Assembly: GCA_035538795.1 (NCBI GenBank)
Contig: DATLJS010000055.1
Span: 1-64,000, forward strand
Reading direction: 5' to 3'
Length of the DNA: 64,000 nucleotides
Origin: JAJZGK01 sp035538795
GTDB lineage: Bacteria; Pseudomonadota; Alphaproteobacteria; Rhodospirillales; Magnetospirillaceae
Shown: piece by piece, positions 33,598 to 41,876 of the stretch
How the letters are laid out: every line of letters begins with the position of its first letter
How positions within the stretch are numbered: position 1 is the first letter of the stretch
Position numbers and translations under genes: made by a program
Notes under the pieces: generated by a model
Database searches by the model: none
Told to the model about the DNA's origin: nothing
What the model saw: only the letters and a program-made list of their open reading frames with translations

Positions 33598-36549
33598 TCA
33601 GGACGCCGTCATGATACTCCCGGCGGCCCGGCGCAGAAAGTCCTCCAACGCCCGCACCGGCGTATCGTCACCGAACAGCCACGGACGGCGCTCGGCCATC
33701 AGAGCCGCCGCCCGGGCCCGCTGGCCGGAATCCGCCAGCCGTTCGGCCAGCGCCGCCAGTCCGTCCAAATCCTGGGCGATCCATTCCGTCAGTCCCAGGT
33801 GGCGCAGGATGGCGGCGGTGTGGCGGCCGCGCATCAGCGGTCCGGCGGCGGTGATGATCGGTATGCCCGCCGTCGCCGCCTCCAAACTGGTGTTGCCGCC
33901 GGACCAGGACAGACTGTCGAGGTAAACGTCGCCCAGTGCCAAAAACGACGGAAACAGAACCGGCGCCACCGGTTCGGCGATCACCACGTGGCGGTCGAAA
34001 GGCAAACCGGCCTGGGCGAAAGCCGAAGCCAAACGGCAGCGAAACAGCTCGGTGCGGGCCAATCCGGCGATGCCCAGGAATAAAAATTGCGCCTGGGGCA
34101 GGCGGGCGGCGATACGGACGAACAGATCGTCTTCTTGAGGCCGGTATTTGAACAGGCTTTGGCAGCAGATGAACACCAGGGCGTCGTCGCGCAGACCCAT
34201 GCCCGGCCGGCTCAGGCGCCCGTTCTCGAAGCCCTGGCCTTGGGGCAGGGGCTGATAATGGATGGACAGATTGGGCAGACGGATCAGCTTTTCGCTGTAA
34301 TGGACGGCGGCCCCCGCCGGTTCCATCAGGTCCGAAGACAGGAAATAATCGATGGTGGGCAGACCGGTAGTGACCGGATGCCCCCAGGTGACGCATTGCA
34401 CCGGCGCCAGACGGCGACAGGCCAGGCGCACCGCCGCCGGGTCCATTCCGAGTTCGAAATAAATCAGCGCGTGCAGCCGGTCTTTGGCGATGGCCTCGAT
34501 CCAGGCGTCGTCTCCGCTCAATCCGGCGGTCACGGTATCGCAGGCCTCGTATTGCCCCCGCGCCCAGTCGTCGGGCGCGAAATCGGCAGTGGCCCCGGCC
34601 GGCCGGCCGGAAAGATCATAGGCGAACAGCTCGAACCCGGCTTTGTCCAGACGCCTGATCCAGCCGGAGAACAGCTTCGAGACCGAATGCAGGCGAAAAT
34701 AGCTGCCGGCGAAGCCCACCCGTAGCCGTTCCCCCGGCTCCGGCCGTCCCACCAGCGCCGGGCGTGGGCGTTCTGTGGCCTGGGCGATGCGCGAAACGAC
34801 GCGGCCGTACAGCTCTTGCAGCGCCCGGTCGTCTTCGCCCTGATAGGCCAGAAAGAAAGGTTTGGCCTGGCCGATCTGCGGCAGCGCCGCCGCCAGGCTG
34901 TCGCGCGTGGCGGTTTCGGCGGCCTGGACCAGCAGGGCCAGGGATTCGCCGTAACGGCGGCGAACCTCGGCCATCTGCTCCGGCGTTTCATACCCCTGGG
35001 GCAGCAAGGCCATGCAGGCGGTCAGCCGCGCCCCCAGATGCTGGGGCCAGCGGCGGCAAACCACGTCGAGAAGCCGGGTTCCCAGATCCGGCCATCCCGC
35101 CCCGCGCAGCATGTTGCCCAGCAGCAGCAGATTGTCGATGTCCTCCGACAAGCTGGACAATTGATCGAGATGGCGTTCCACCAACGGCCGGTTGTTGCCC
35201 TCGACGGCCCGCCGCACCAGCCGGAACAAGGCGGCGGCGGCATCCTTCGACCGGCCCGTCTGAAGCATCAGCCCGACCAGGGCGCGATAGCCCGGTTCGT
35301 AATCGCCGTGACGGTTCAGCAGATTGATCAGCAGATCGCGGGCTTTGTCCTTTTGACCGGTCGCCGCCAGGGCCGACGCCAGATTGTTGACCAGCGGCGG
35401 CGTGGCGTTCAAGCGCGCCGCCGCCTCCAGCCAGGGCAGGGCGTCGGCGGGTTTTTGCCGCCGCAGCCACGTCAAGCCGACGCGATGCAGCGCCTCGGGC
35501 GTCTGGCCGTCGGTCAACAGGCGGCGCAGCGCCGCTTCCGCCGCTTCCGGCTGGCCGTTCTGAAAGACGTTCCAGGCCGACTGCATGGCTTGCGCCTCAT
35601 CCAGCGCCGTAGCCTCGTCGCGGCCCGACGGGTTGTAGCAGCAGCCTTTGCAGATTTCCGGCGTGGCGTCGAGATAGCGGTCCAGCCAGCCGGAAACACC
35701 GGGGCCGTCCCAGGCCTGGGCGAAACTTTGCTCCAGCAGGCTGGCATGACCGTACAAAGAGGCGTCTTCCGTCAGACAGCAGGGCGTTAGCATCCCTTCG
35801 ACCGTCACATAGGCGGCGCGGAAAGGACGGCGGCAACGGCTGCCGTTGGGCGTCAGGATCGGCGCCATGGCCACCGTCATGCGGGGATGGCGGCTTTGCG
35901 TCTCGGCCACGGCGGCGCGCACGGCGTCCCGGTCCTCGCCGCTCAAGGCCAGCGGCCGGCTTTCGGCGCCATAGGCCACCAGCGGCTGAATTTCCACCGT
36001 CGGCGCCCCCAACGCCGCCAGTTCCCCCAGCAGGCCGCGCAATTCGCCCAGATTGCCCCGACTGACCACCACCGACAAAGTCACCCGGCCCTCGAACAGG
36101 GGAATCAACCGGGCGACGGCCAAACGCAAACGATTGGTGTCGGTGCCGGCCCGCACCCGTTCGGCCACCGGCGGATTGAGGCTGTCCACCGAAATACTGA
36201 TATGACCCAGCCCCAGCGCCTTCCAGCGGGCGAAATCCTCCACCTCGCGGGCCAGGGCGTTGGTGTTGAAGCTGACGCCGCCGAACTTGCCAGAATCGCG
36301 GGCGATGGTGATCAGATCGTCCAGCCGGGGATGCAGGGTCGGCTCGCCGATGCCCTGCAGCACCACGTAATTGGCCTGCGGGGCGTTGGCCACCACCCTG
36401 GCGAAATCCTCGACCGCCATATGCCGGTTGACCCAGTCTCCACTATTCATGCCCAACGTGCGCTGGCAGCCGGCGCAGCGCAGATTGCAGCCGGTGGTGA
36501 TTTCGATCTGAAGCCGGTTCAGGCGGGTAGGGGCGGCGAAAAGGCTCAT
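33598..36549 (-). CDS. radical SAM - TPR - GT41 (SPINDLY/HMW1C-like) fusion
   Basis: This 983-residue multidomain protein appears cytoplasmic. Residues 1-310 form a radical SAM domain with the CxxxCxxC cluster (Cys21, Cys25, Cys28), a GEP-like motif (GIGEPTLHP, 66-74) and a SPASM-like tail (Cys239, Cys257, Cys258, Cys300, Cys303, Cys304). Residues about 315-520 are TPR-like helices. Residues about 600-975 form a GT41-like domain: VQCVTWGHPVTTGLPTIDYF (718-736), HYSEKLIRLP (750-759) and DVYLDSLSWSGGNTSLEAA (874-892). GT41 enzymes O- or N-glycosylate proteins; radical SAM/SPASM enzymes modify peptides. Having both in one chain suggests coupled protein modification, but substrates are unknown. 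No strong ribosome site is seen at the ATG. Confidence 0.88.
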   Translation of the reverse strand: MSLFAAPTRLNRLQIEITTGCNLRCAGCQRTLGMNSGDWVNRHMAVEDFARVVANAPQANYVVLQGIGEPTLHPRLDDLITIARDSGKFGGVSFNTNALAREVEDFARWKALGLGHISISVDSLNPPVAERVRAGTDTNRLRLAVARLIPLFEGRVTLSVVVSRGNLGELRGLLGELAALGAPTVEIQPLVAYGAESRPLALSGEDRDAVRAAVAETQSRHPRMTVAMAPILTPNGSRCRRPFRAAYVTVEGMLTPCCLTEDASLYGHASLLEQSFAQAWDGPGVSGWLDRYLDATPEICKGCCYNPSGRDEATALDEAQAMQSAWNVFQNGQPEAAEAALRRLLTDGQTPEALHRVGLTWLRRQKPADALPWLEAAARLNATPPLVNNLASALAATGQKDKARDLLINLLNRHGDYEPGYRALVGLMLQTGRSKDAAAALFRLVRRAVEGNNRPLVERHLDQLSSLSEDIDNLLLLGNMLRGAGWPDLGTRLLDVVCRRWPQHLGARLTACMALLPQGYETPEQMAEVRRRYGESLALLVQAAETATRDSLAAALPQIGQAKPFFLAYQGEDDRALQELYGRVVSRIAQATERPRPALVGRPEPGERLRVGFAGSYFRLHSVSKLFSGWIRRLDKAGFELFAYDLSGRPAGATADFAPDDWARGQYEACDTVTAGLSGDDAWIEAIAKDRLHALIYFELGMDPAAVRLACRRLAPVQCVTWGHPVTTGLPTIDYFLSSDLMEPAGAAVHYSEKLIRLPNLSIHYQPLPQGQGFENGRLSRPGMGLRDDALVFICCQSLFKYRPQEDDLFVRIAARLPQAQFLFLGIAGLARTELFRCRLASAFAQAGLPFDRHVVIAEPVAPVLFPSFLALGDVYLDSLSWSGGNTSLEAATAGIPIITAAGPLMRGRHTAAILRHLGLTEWIAQDLDGLAALAERLADSGQRARAAALMAERRPWLFGDDTPVRALEDFLRRAAGSIMTAS

Positions 36550-36656
36550 GGAAGGCGATGATAAGTGGCGAAGAGTGTTTTGCCACCCACATTTATTTTG
36601 CCTTCGCGGCTCCGTTGGGGCATCTAGTGCCGCTTGCCAATTCAGGAGCTTTTCCC

Positions 36657-37943
36657 ATGTTCGCCGGTATCGACTTCGGCACCTCCAACAGCGCGGCCAG
36701 TCTTGTCGGCCGCGAGGGCGAGGCGGAAATCGTCCGCATGGACTTCAAAAGCGGCGCATCCGACACCCTGCGGTCGATGCTGGCCTTCGACAAGGCCAAG
36801 CGCGACGAACACCGCAAGCTGCTGGCCATGGTCGGCCAGGACGCCGTGGACGCCTATCTGCAGGACGACGGCGAATGCCGCCTGCTGCAAAGCTTCAAAA
36901 GCTATCTGACCAGCCGGGTGTTCTCCAGCGCCAGCATCTTCGGCGCCAGCTACAGTCTGGAAGATATGATCGCCCTGGTGGTCGGCCATATCCGCCATGC
37001 CGTCGAAAACAAGGGCGGCCGGCCCATGGCCCGCGCCGTCGCCGGGCGTCCCGTGCGTTTCGTGGCCGAAGACGGCCGGGTGGAGGACGATTACGCCCTG
37101 GAACGCTTGCGCCAGGCCTTCGCCAAAGCCGGGCTGGAAGAGGTTCGTTTTGAATACGAACCGATTGCCGCCGCCTGCTATTACGAGCGCGGCCTGGACC
37201 ACGACGAGACGGTTCTGGTGGCCGATTTCGGCGGCGGCACCAGCGATTTCTGCCTAGTGCGGCTGGGACCGGGCCGCCGAAGCATGGCCGATCCGCAAGA
37301 CGCCATCCTGGGCACCCAGGGCGTCGGGCTGGCCGGCGACGCCTTCGACCGCCGCATCGTCGAATACGGCGTGGCCGACCACCTGGGCAAGAACCTGACT
37401 TTTCACAGCGCCGGCAAGGATCTGCCGATCCCCGCCTGGATCTATGGCAAGCTGGGCCGCTGGCACCATGTGTCGTTCCTCAATACGCCGTCCACTCTGC
37501 GCATGCTGCGCGACATCCAGCGCCATGCCGCCGAGCCCGAACAGATCGAGGATCTGCTGACGGTGATCGAGCACAATCTGGGCTATCACCTCTATCGCTC
37601 GGTGCAGGCGGTGAAGCTGGCTCTGTCGGCGGCGGACGAGACGGAGCTGCGCTTTCATCATGCGCCGCTGGAAATCACCCGCCGCGTCACCCGCATCGAA
37701 TTCGAAGGCTGGATCGCCCCGGAACTGGCCGAGATCGAGCAATGCGTCGATGCCTTGCTGGCGCAAACCGGCGTCGCCGCCGACAAGGTCGATCGGGTGT
37801 TCATGACCGGCGGCACCTCGCTGGTGCCGGCCGTGCGCCGCCTGTTCGCCGACCGCTTCGGCGAAGCCAAGCTGTCCAGCGGCGGTGAATTCGTTTCGGT
37901 GGCCAACGGTCTGGCCTACCGCGCCCGGGAATTCTGGGGCTGA
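36657..37943 (+). CDS. Hsp70-family protein (YegD-like)
   Basis: This 428-residue actin-fold ATPase has phosphate-1 GIDFGTSNS (about 4-12), phosphate-2 VADFGGGTSDF and adenosine motif VFMTGGTSLVPAVRRLF. It is a lone nucleotide-binding domain, lacking the DnaK substrate-binding domain, and its length matches E. coli YegD (about 450). The family is chaperone-like with poorly known clients. The ATG at 36657 follows AGGAG at 9 nt. It is divergent from the radical SAM-GT41 gene across a 107-bp gap; shared regulation is possible. Confidence 0.9.
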   Translation: MFAGIDFGTSNSAASLVGREGEAEIVRMDFKSGASDTLRSMLAFDKAKRDEHRKLLAMVGQDAVDAYLQDDGECRLLQSFKSYLTSRVFSSASIFGASYSLEDMIALVVGHIRHAVENKGGRPMARAVAGRPVRFVAEDGRVEDDYALERLRQAFAKAGLEEVRFEYEPIAAACYYERGLDHDETVLVADFGGGTSDFCLVRLGPGRRSMADPQDAILGTQGVGLAGDAFDRRIVEYGVADHLGKNLTFHSAGKDLPIPAWIYGKLGRWHHVSFLNTPSTLRMLRDIQRHAAEPEQIEDLLTVIEHNLGYHLYRSVQAVKLALSAADETELRFHHAPLEITRRVTRIEFEGWIAPELAEIEQCVDALLAQTGVAADKVDRVFMTGGTSLVPAVRRLFADRFGEAKLSSGGEFVSVANGLAYRAREFWG

Positions 37944-37962
37944 ACTTGCGAAATCCGGCGGC

Positions 37963-38442
37963 TTATGCCGCCGGATGCGGACGATTGTACTGGCTGTCCT
38001 CCTCGCGGATGTGATGGATCAGCCAATCGCACAGAAATTCATAGACCGGGTCGCGCAATTCCAGCGCCTCGCCCCTTTTGAAGCGGTTGACGAAGCGATA
38101 GGCCGTCGAGATAAAGGCGGTGTGGGATTCGAAATGCTCGGCCACGATGTCCGGCGCCATTTCCTTGATGTAGACCTCTTCGTCGCGGAAATGCACGGCG
38201 GCGTATTCCAGCAGGCCGAAGATCACCTCTCCCAGTTCATCCACCGACAACGACTTGCGGCCCAGCGTGTTGATCATCGAGATCAGCCGCTTGTGCTGGC
38301 CATCCAGCAAGGGATTGCCGACGCTCAAATCGTCGCTCCATTTGATCAGGTTCTCGCCGCTAGGAGCGAGAGGAGGAGGCGCTTCCTGGGAAAAGCCGCT
38401 CCATTCCTGCTCCGGGCCATCCTTGTGGTTTTCTTCCGACAT
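37963..38442 (-). CDS. bacteriohemerythrin
   Basis: This 159-residue protein has the four-helix hemerythrin di-iron ligand pattern: GQHKRL (His), HFRDEEVYI (His, Glu), HFESHTAFI (two His) and WLIHHIREEDSQY (His, Asp). About 30 N-terminal residues (Pro/Glu-rich) precede the domain. It binds O2 reversibly and may sense or deliver oxygen. It is the last gene of the Tad operon: the ATG is 10 bp after the tadG stop and its AAGGAAA site overlaps that stop, so translation is probably coupled. Its stop lies 19 bp from the convergent Hsp70-like gene. Confidence 0.9.
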   Translation of the reverse strand: MSEENHKDGPEQEWSGFSQEAPPPLAPSGENLIKWSDDLSVGNPLLDGQHKRLISMINTLGRKSLSVDELGEVIFGLLEYAAVHFRDEEVYIKEMAPDIVAEHFESHTAFISTAYRFVNRFKRGEALELRDPVYEFLCDWLIHHIREEDSQYNRPHPAA

Positions 38443-38452
38443 GGCCGTTTCC

Positions 38453-39856
38453 TTATTCGATCAGCCGCAATTCGCTCAGAGTCCCCGCGATATAGGAGAA
38501 ACTGCTCTGCAGGGTCGCGGCGGTGGGAGCGTTGAAGTAATAGCTGGACTGTGAAGCGCAGTTTTGCAGCAAACTTTTCGATGTATCGGAAATATCCGAG
38601 CCGAAACTAATGGTATAGACGGTCATCCCCGCCGCCTTGGCGGCGGTGCAGGCATCGGCCAGCAGCGTGTTCGCCTTAGGCGTATCGACACCAGCGCATT
38701 GGTTGTTGCTGGACAGGATATTCCCATAAGGCGCGACCGTCTTGGGATTGCCGTAGGGATTGGTGTAGGGACTGCCGGAATTGACGCAGTTGTCGCCGTC
38801 GGTCAGCAGAATCAGCGCCTTGGTGATGTTGGCGGTATTGCCGTTGATGTCGGTGGTGAAGCTTTCCGGCAGGCCGGTGGTGCCCCATAGCCCCTGCCAG
38901 TCCGGCGACAGCATGCGCCACCCCCACAACAGGCCGGACGCGATCAGCGTGCTGCCCTTGGCGGTCATGTTGCTGACCGCGGTTTTCATGGATGCCGCAT
39001 CGCCCGACAGGAACATGGTCGAAGCCTTGGTGCTGGCGCAGCCACTCGACCAAGTGCTGCTGGACGAGCAGGTGGTGGTGCCGTTCTTCGCTGTCGTGCA
39101 CGTGGTGTCGTAATAAGGCGTGAAGGACGATTTGGTCGGCGTCGTGGCATCGAAGGTGAAGTTGGTTCCCGATTTCCGCTCGAACAGACAACCGCTCCAA
39201 CTGCTGGGAACGCTGGACAACCAGGATTTGGTGGTCGAACTGACCCCGACCTTCACCGCTTCGGTAAAGGGCACCAGGCCGACATAGACGCCGGCAGCGG
39301 CGCTGGTGTTGGTGCTGCTGGTGCCCAGCAGGGTGTCGATCAGCGTCGAAGCCGCCGACTTCAGGTTGGTCATCTTGTTGTTGTCGGCCATCGAGCCGGT
39401 GTTATCCAGGGCCAGAACCGCTTCGGTGGGACGGGTGACGCGCAAGGCCTTGACCTTCATGGTGAAGGTTATGCCGGTCGCGTCGGCCAGGGAATAAAGC
39501 GGCACGGTGACGGTGGTGGTCACCGTCATGGTGTCGCCGGCCGAAGTCGGCAGCTCGGTGAAGGTGGGGGCGTCGAAGCTGGAACCCAGATAGCCGTCGG
39601 GAACGTTGGCCTTGAAATAGGCCGCTCCCTCGGTCCCCGCCGTCGAGGAGCCGAGATCGCGCCCGGAGGCCAGGGCCGCCGCATCCAGGGCCGACCAGAC
39701 CCGCGAACGGACCATGTGAACGCGCATCATATCCAGTCCGGCCAGGAACATGACGACCATGACGCTGAAGCTGATGGCCACCGTGATGCCGGCGACGCCG
39801 CGGCGGTCCTGGATGAACGCCGCGGACCAAAAGCGGATGAAGGCTCGAAAAAGCAT
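38453..39856 (-). CDS. tadG: TadG-like pilus assembly protein with VWA domain
   Basis: This 467-residue protein has an N-terminal TadE/G-like membrane anchor (RRGVAGITVAISFSVMVVMFLAGLDMMR) and a von Willebrand factor A domain starting VLALDNTGSMADNN (a DxTGS MIDAS-type motif) with the later MIDAS region LILLTDGDN. An extended Ser/Thr-rich insert with several Cys lies at about 215-285. TadG proteins are pseudopilin-like anchors or tips of Tad pili. It follows the TadE/F-like gene after 21 bp and precedes the hemerythrin gene. Confidence 0.85.
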   Translation of the reverse strand: MLFRAFIRFWSAAFIQDRRGVAGITVAISFSVMVVMFLAGLDMMRVHMVRSRVWSALDAAALASGRDLGSSTAGTEGAAYFKANVPDGYLGSSFDAPTFTELPTSAGDTMTVTTTVTVPLYSLADATGITFTMKVKALRVTRPTEAVLALDNTGSMADNNKMTNLKSAASTLIDTLLGTSSTNTSAAAGVYVGLVPFTEAVKVGVSSTTKSWLSSVPSSWSGCLFERKSGTNFTFDATTPTKSSFTPYYDTTCTTAKNGTTTCSSSSTWSSGCASTKASTMFLSGDAASMKTAVSNMTAKGSTLIASGLLWGWRMLSPDWQGLWGTTGLPESFTTDINGNTANITKALILLTDGDNCVNSGSPYTNPYGNPKTVAPYGNILSSNNQCAGVDTPKANTLLADACTAAKAAGMTVYTISFGSDISDTSKSLLQNCASQSSYYFNAPTAATLQSSFSYIAGTLSELRLIE

Positions 39857-39877
39857 GATTTCCTCCTTCGCCGGCGG

Positions 39878-40501
39878 TCAGCTGGGCAGACCGGAGCAGC
39901 CGGACACCGTGCCCAGGCTGTCGAGCGCGCCGTAACGGGCGCGGAAATAGCTGGCACGGCTGATGGTCTGGGCCTTCGGCAGCATGGCGTTGTCGTTGCT
40001 CAGACCGGCGAACGGCACGTAATTATAGAAAACCTCGGCGACGACGACGGTGTCGCCGTTGGTCTGCACCGTGATGCCTCCGGGCAGCACGGCCTTGCCG
40101 CCTTCGGCGCCGACGGCGCTGCTCACCCCTTTGATCTGATAGACCGAGCGCCGCTGCCAGGCCACCGTGGCCGAACCGTTGACGTTATGCACGGCCGACA
40201 GGATCACCATGCCGTTGCCGTCCAGGGTCAGCGGCTCGATCATCCGGGTGGCGGCGTCGAAATAGGTCCCCAGATAAGAACCGTTGGTGGTCAGGGCGCA
40301 ATCCACCGCCTGGGTCGACCGGCGCGACACCATGTCCGACAGGGTGATGGAGGTGCGCTCGGTCAGCGAGGTGGCCCGCATATAGGCGTAAAGTTGATAC
40401 GACCCCACCAGCAGCAAGACCAGCATGGGGATCAGCATGGCGAGCTCGACCGAGGCCGAGGCGCGGCGGTCGGCGATCAGATGCCGGAATAAATGGCGCA
40501 T
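39878..40501 (-). CDS. TadE/TadF-like pseudopilin
   Basis: This 207-residue protein starts with a short basic segment and one hydrophobic helix (ASASVELAMLIPMLVLLLVGSYQLYAYMR) with the E-x-A pattern of Tad pseudopilins cleaved by the prepilin peptidase. The periplasmic C-terminal domain follows. The ATG at 40501 is chosen because the pseudopilin start follows at once. It is 11 bp after the tadE stop and before tadG, the usual tadF position. Confidence 0.8.
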   Translation of the reverse strand: MRHLFRHLIADRRASASVELAMLIPMLVLLLVGSYQLYAYMRATSLTERTSITLSDMVSRRSTQAVDCALTTNGSYLGTYFDAATRMIEPLTLDGNGMVILSAVHNVNGSATVAWQRRSVYQIKGVSSAVGAEGGKAVLPGGITVQTNGDTVVVAEVFYNYVPFAGLSNDNAMLPKAQTISRASYFRARYGALDSLGTVSGCSGLPS

Positions 40502-40512
40502 GGCTGGCTCCC

Positions 40513-41079
40513 CTATTCGTTCTGAACGACGATTTGGCGGCTGAAATTCAAGGTGGAGATACCCGCCAGATTCAACACGCCGGTAAAGCCCGGACGGCTG
40601 AAGCTGACGTGGTAGACGACGATGTCGCCGCTGCCGCCCGCCGAACTGCTGCCGCTGCCGCCGTCCCAAACGCCGTTGCCGTTCAGATCGGTGAAGGGCT
40701 CGCCCTGGTCCCAGGTGCCGTTGCCGTTCAGATCGGTGTAAGGCTCGGGAATATCGGAAAGGGAGCCGTAGACCGTGGTGGTCACGGCGACCTTGGTCCC
40801 GGCGGGCAGCCAGCGGCTGACAAAGCTTTCCACCGTCTGTTCGATGGATTCAACGCGGGTCAGGCCCGTCTGCGTCATGCCGCTGGTGCCGAAGCGGGAG
40901 GCGGCGCGGATGCCGATTTCCAGCGAGGCGTCGGTCAGCAGGATCAGCCCCAGTTCCATGACGCCGGCCGTCAGCATGACCAGGATGGGCAGGATCAGGG
41001 CGAATTCCACGGCGGTCGTGCCCGAACGGGACCGCTTGAAGCTGGCGCCGGCGCGGCGCCGTCTGAAGGCGGCGATCAT
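40513..41079 (-). CDS. tadE: TadE-like pseudopilin with calcium-loop insert
   Basis: This 188-residue pseudopilin has a basic N terminus, then the TTAVEFALILPILVMLTAGV membrane helix with the Glu typical of Tad pseudopilins. Its periplasmic domain contains two tandem loops, YTDLNGNGTWD (114-124) and FTDLNGNGVWD (129-139), that look like EF-hand/dockerin-type calcium sites, then a Gly/Ser-rich linker. The ATG overlaps the tadD stop as ATGA. It probably acts as a minor pilus component or anchor. Confidence 0.85.
   Translation of the reverse strand: MIAAFRRRRAGASFKRSRSGTTAVEFALILPILVMLTAGVMELGLILLTDASLEIGIRAASRFGTSGMTQTGLTRVESIEQTVESFVSRWLPAGTKVAVTTTVYGSLSDIPEPYTDLNGNGTWDQGEPFTDLNGNGVWDGGSGSSSAGGSGDIVVYHVSFSRPGFTGVLNLAGISTLNFSRQIVVQNE
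40663..40740 (-). repeat. tandem DLNGNGxWD coding repeat in tadE
   Basis: Two near-identical nucleotide units encode TDLNGNG followed by an aromatic and an Asp, spaced 15 codons apart. They correspond to the duplicated calcium-loop motif in the TadE-like protein. Confidence 0.75.
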
Positions 41080-41876
41080 GGTTGCGTTCCTCCCGGAACC
41101 GGGCCGGCGCCGGCAAGAGCCATGCGCTGGCGCAGAAGACGGTAATATTTCAGGTCGTTCTCGACGGCCGTACGTTCCAACTCGTTGGACAGGATGGATT
41201 CCGCCGCCTCGGCGTTCCCGGCCAGCCCATAGGCCAAGGCCAGATTCTGACGGGTCTGGGGCGGCGCGTTGGAGGCGGTGGCGATATCGAGCAGCACGTT
41301 CACCGCTTCCCGCGGATTGCCGCTCAGGGCCAGCGACAACCCCAGATTGCTGCGCACCGAAACGTCGTCGGGCCGCAGCGTCAAGGCTTCGTGGTAATAG
41401 TTCTGGGCTTCAAGATGTCGGCCCTGAAGATCCAGCACCACGCCCAGACCCTGCAAAGGCCGGGTGTCCTTGGGAGCCATCATGCGGGCCTTGCCGTAAT
41501 CCCGTTCGGCGACATCCAGATGCCGCAGGATGATGTCGGCCCGGCCCATGGACAGCAGAGGTTCCGGCGCATTGGGAAATTGCTGGGCGGCCACCACGTA
41601 ATATTGGTGCGCCGTCTCCGTCTGGCCCTGCAGCAGGGCGGCGTCGCCCAATCCCATGCGGGCGTCGAAATTGCCGGGGTCGCGCTTCAGCACCTGATTG
41701 AACAGATCGATGGCCGTATCGGCGTCGCCGCTGCCCAGATTGCCCCTGGCCAGTTTGATCGTGCTCTCGTTCATCGAGGCCGAGGCGGCGGTGGTGCGCT
41801 CCTTGTCCAAGCCGGGAGCGCAGGCTCCCAGCAGCAAGGGCGACAGCAGCAGAACCAGAACAGTAAGCGTCTTCAT
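41076..41876 (-). CDS. tadD: TadD-like TPR lipoprotein
   Basis: This 266-residue protein has lipobox LLGAC (Cys19) and then about five TPR motifs (for example DLFNQVLKRDPGNFDARMGL and NYYHEALTLRPDDVSVRSNL). TadD is a pilotin-like lipoprotein of the Tad secretion system. It overlaps both neighbours as ATGA. Confidence 0.87.
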   Translation of the reverse strand: MKTLTVLVLLLSPLLLGACAPGLDKERTTAASASMNESTIKLARGNLGSGDADTAIDLFNQVLKRDPGNFDARMGLGDAALLQGQTETAHQYYVVAAQQFPNAPEPLLSMGRADIILRHLDVAERDYGKARMMAPKDTRPLQGLGVVLDLQGRHLEAQNYYHEALTLRPDDVSVRSNLGLSLALSGNPREAVNVLLDIATASNAPPQTRQNLALAYGLAGNAEAAESILSNELERTAVENDLKYYRLLRQRMALAGAGPVPGGTQP

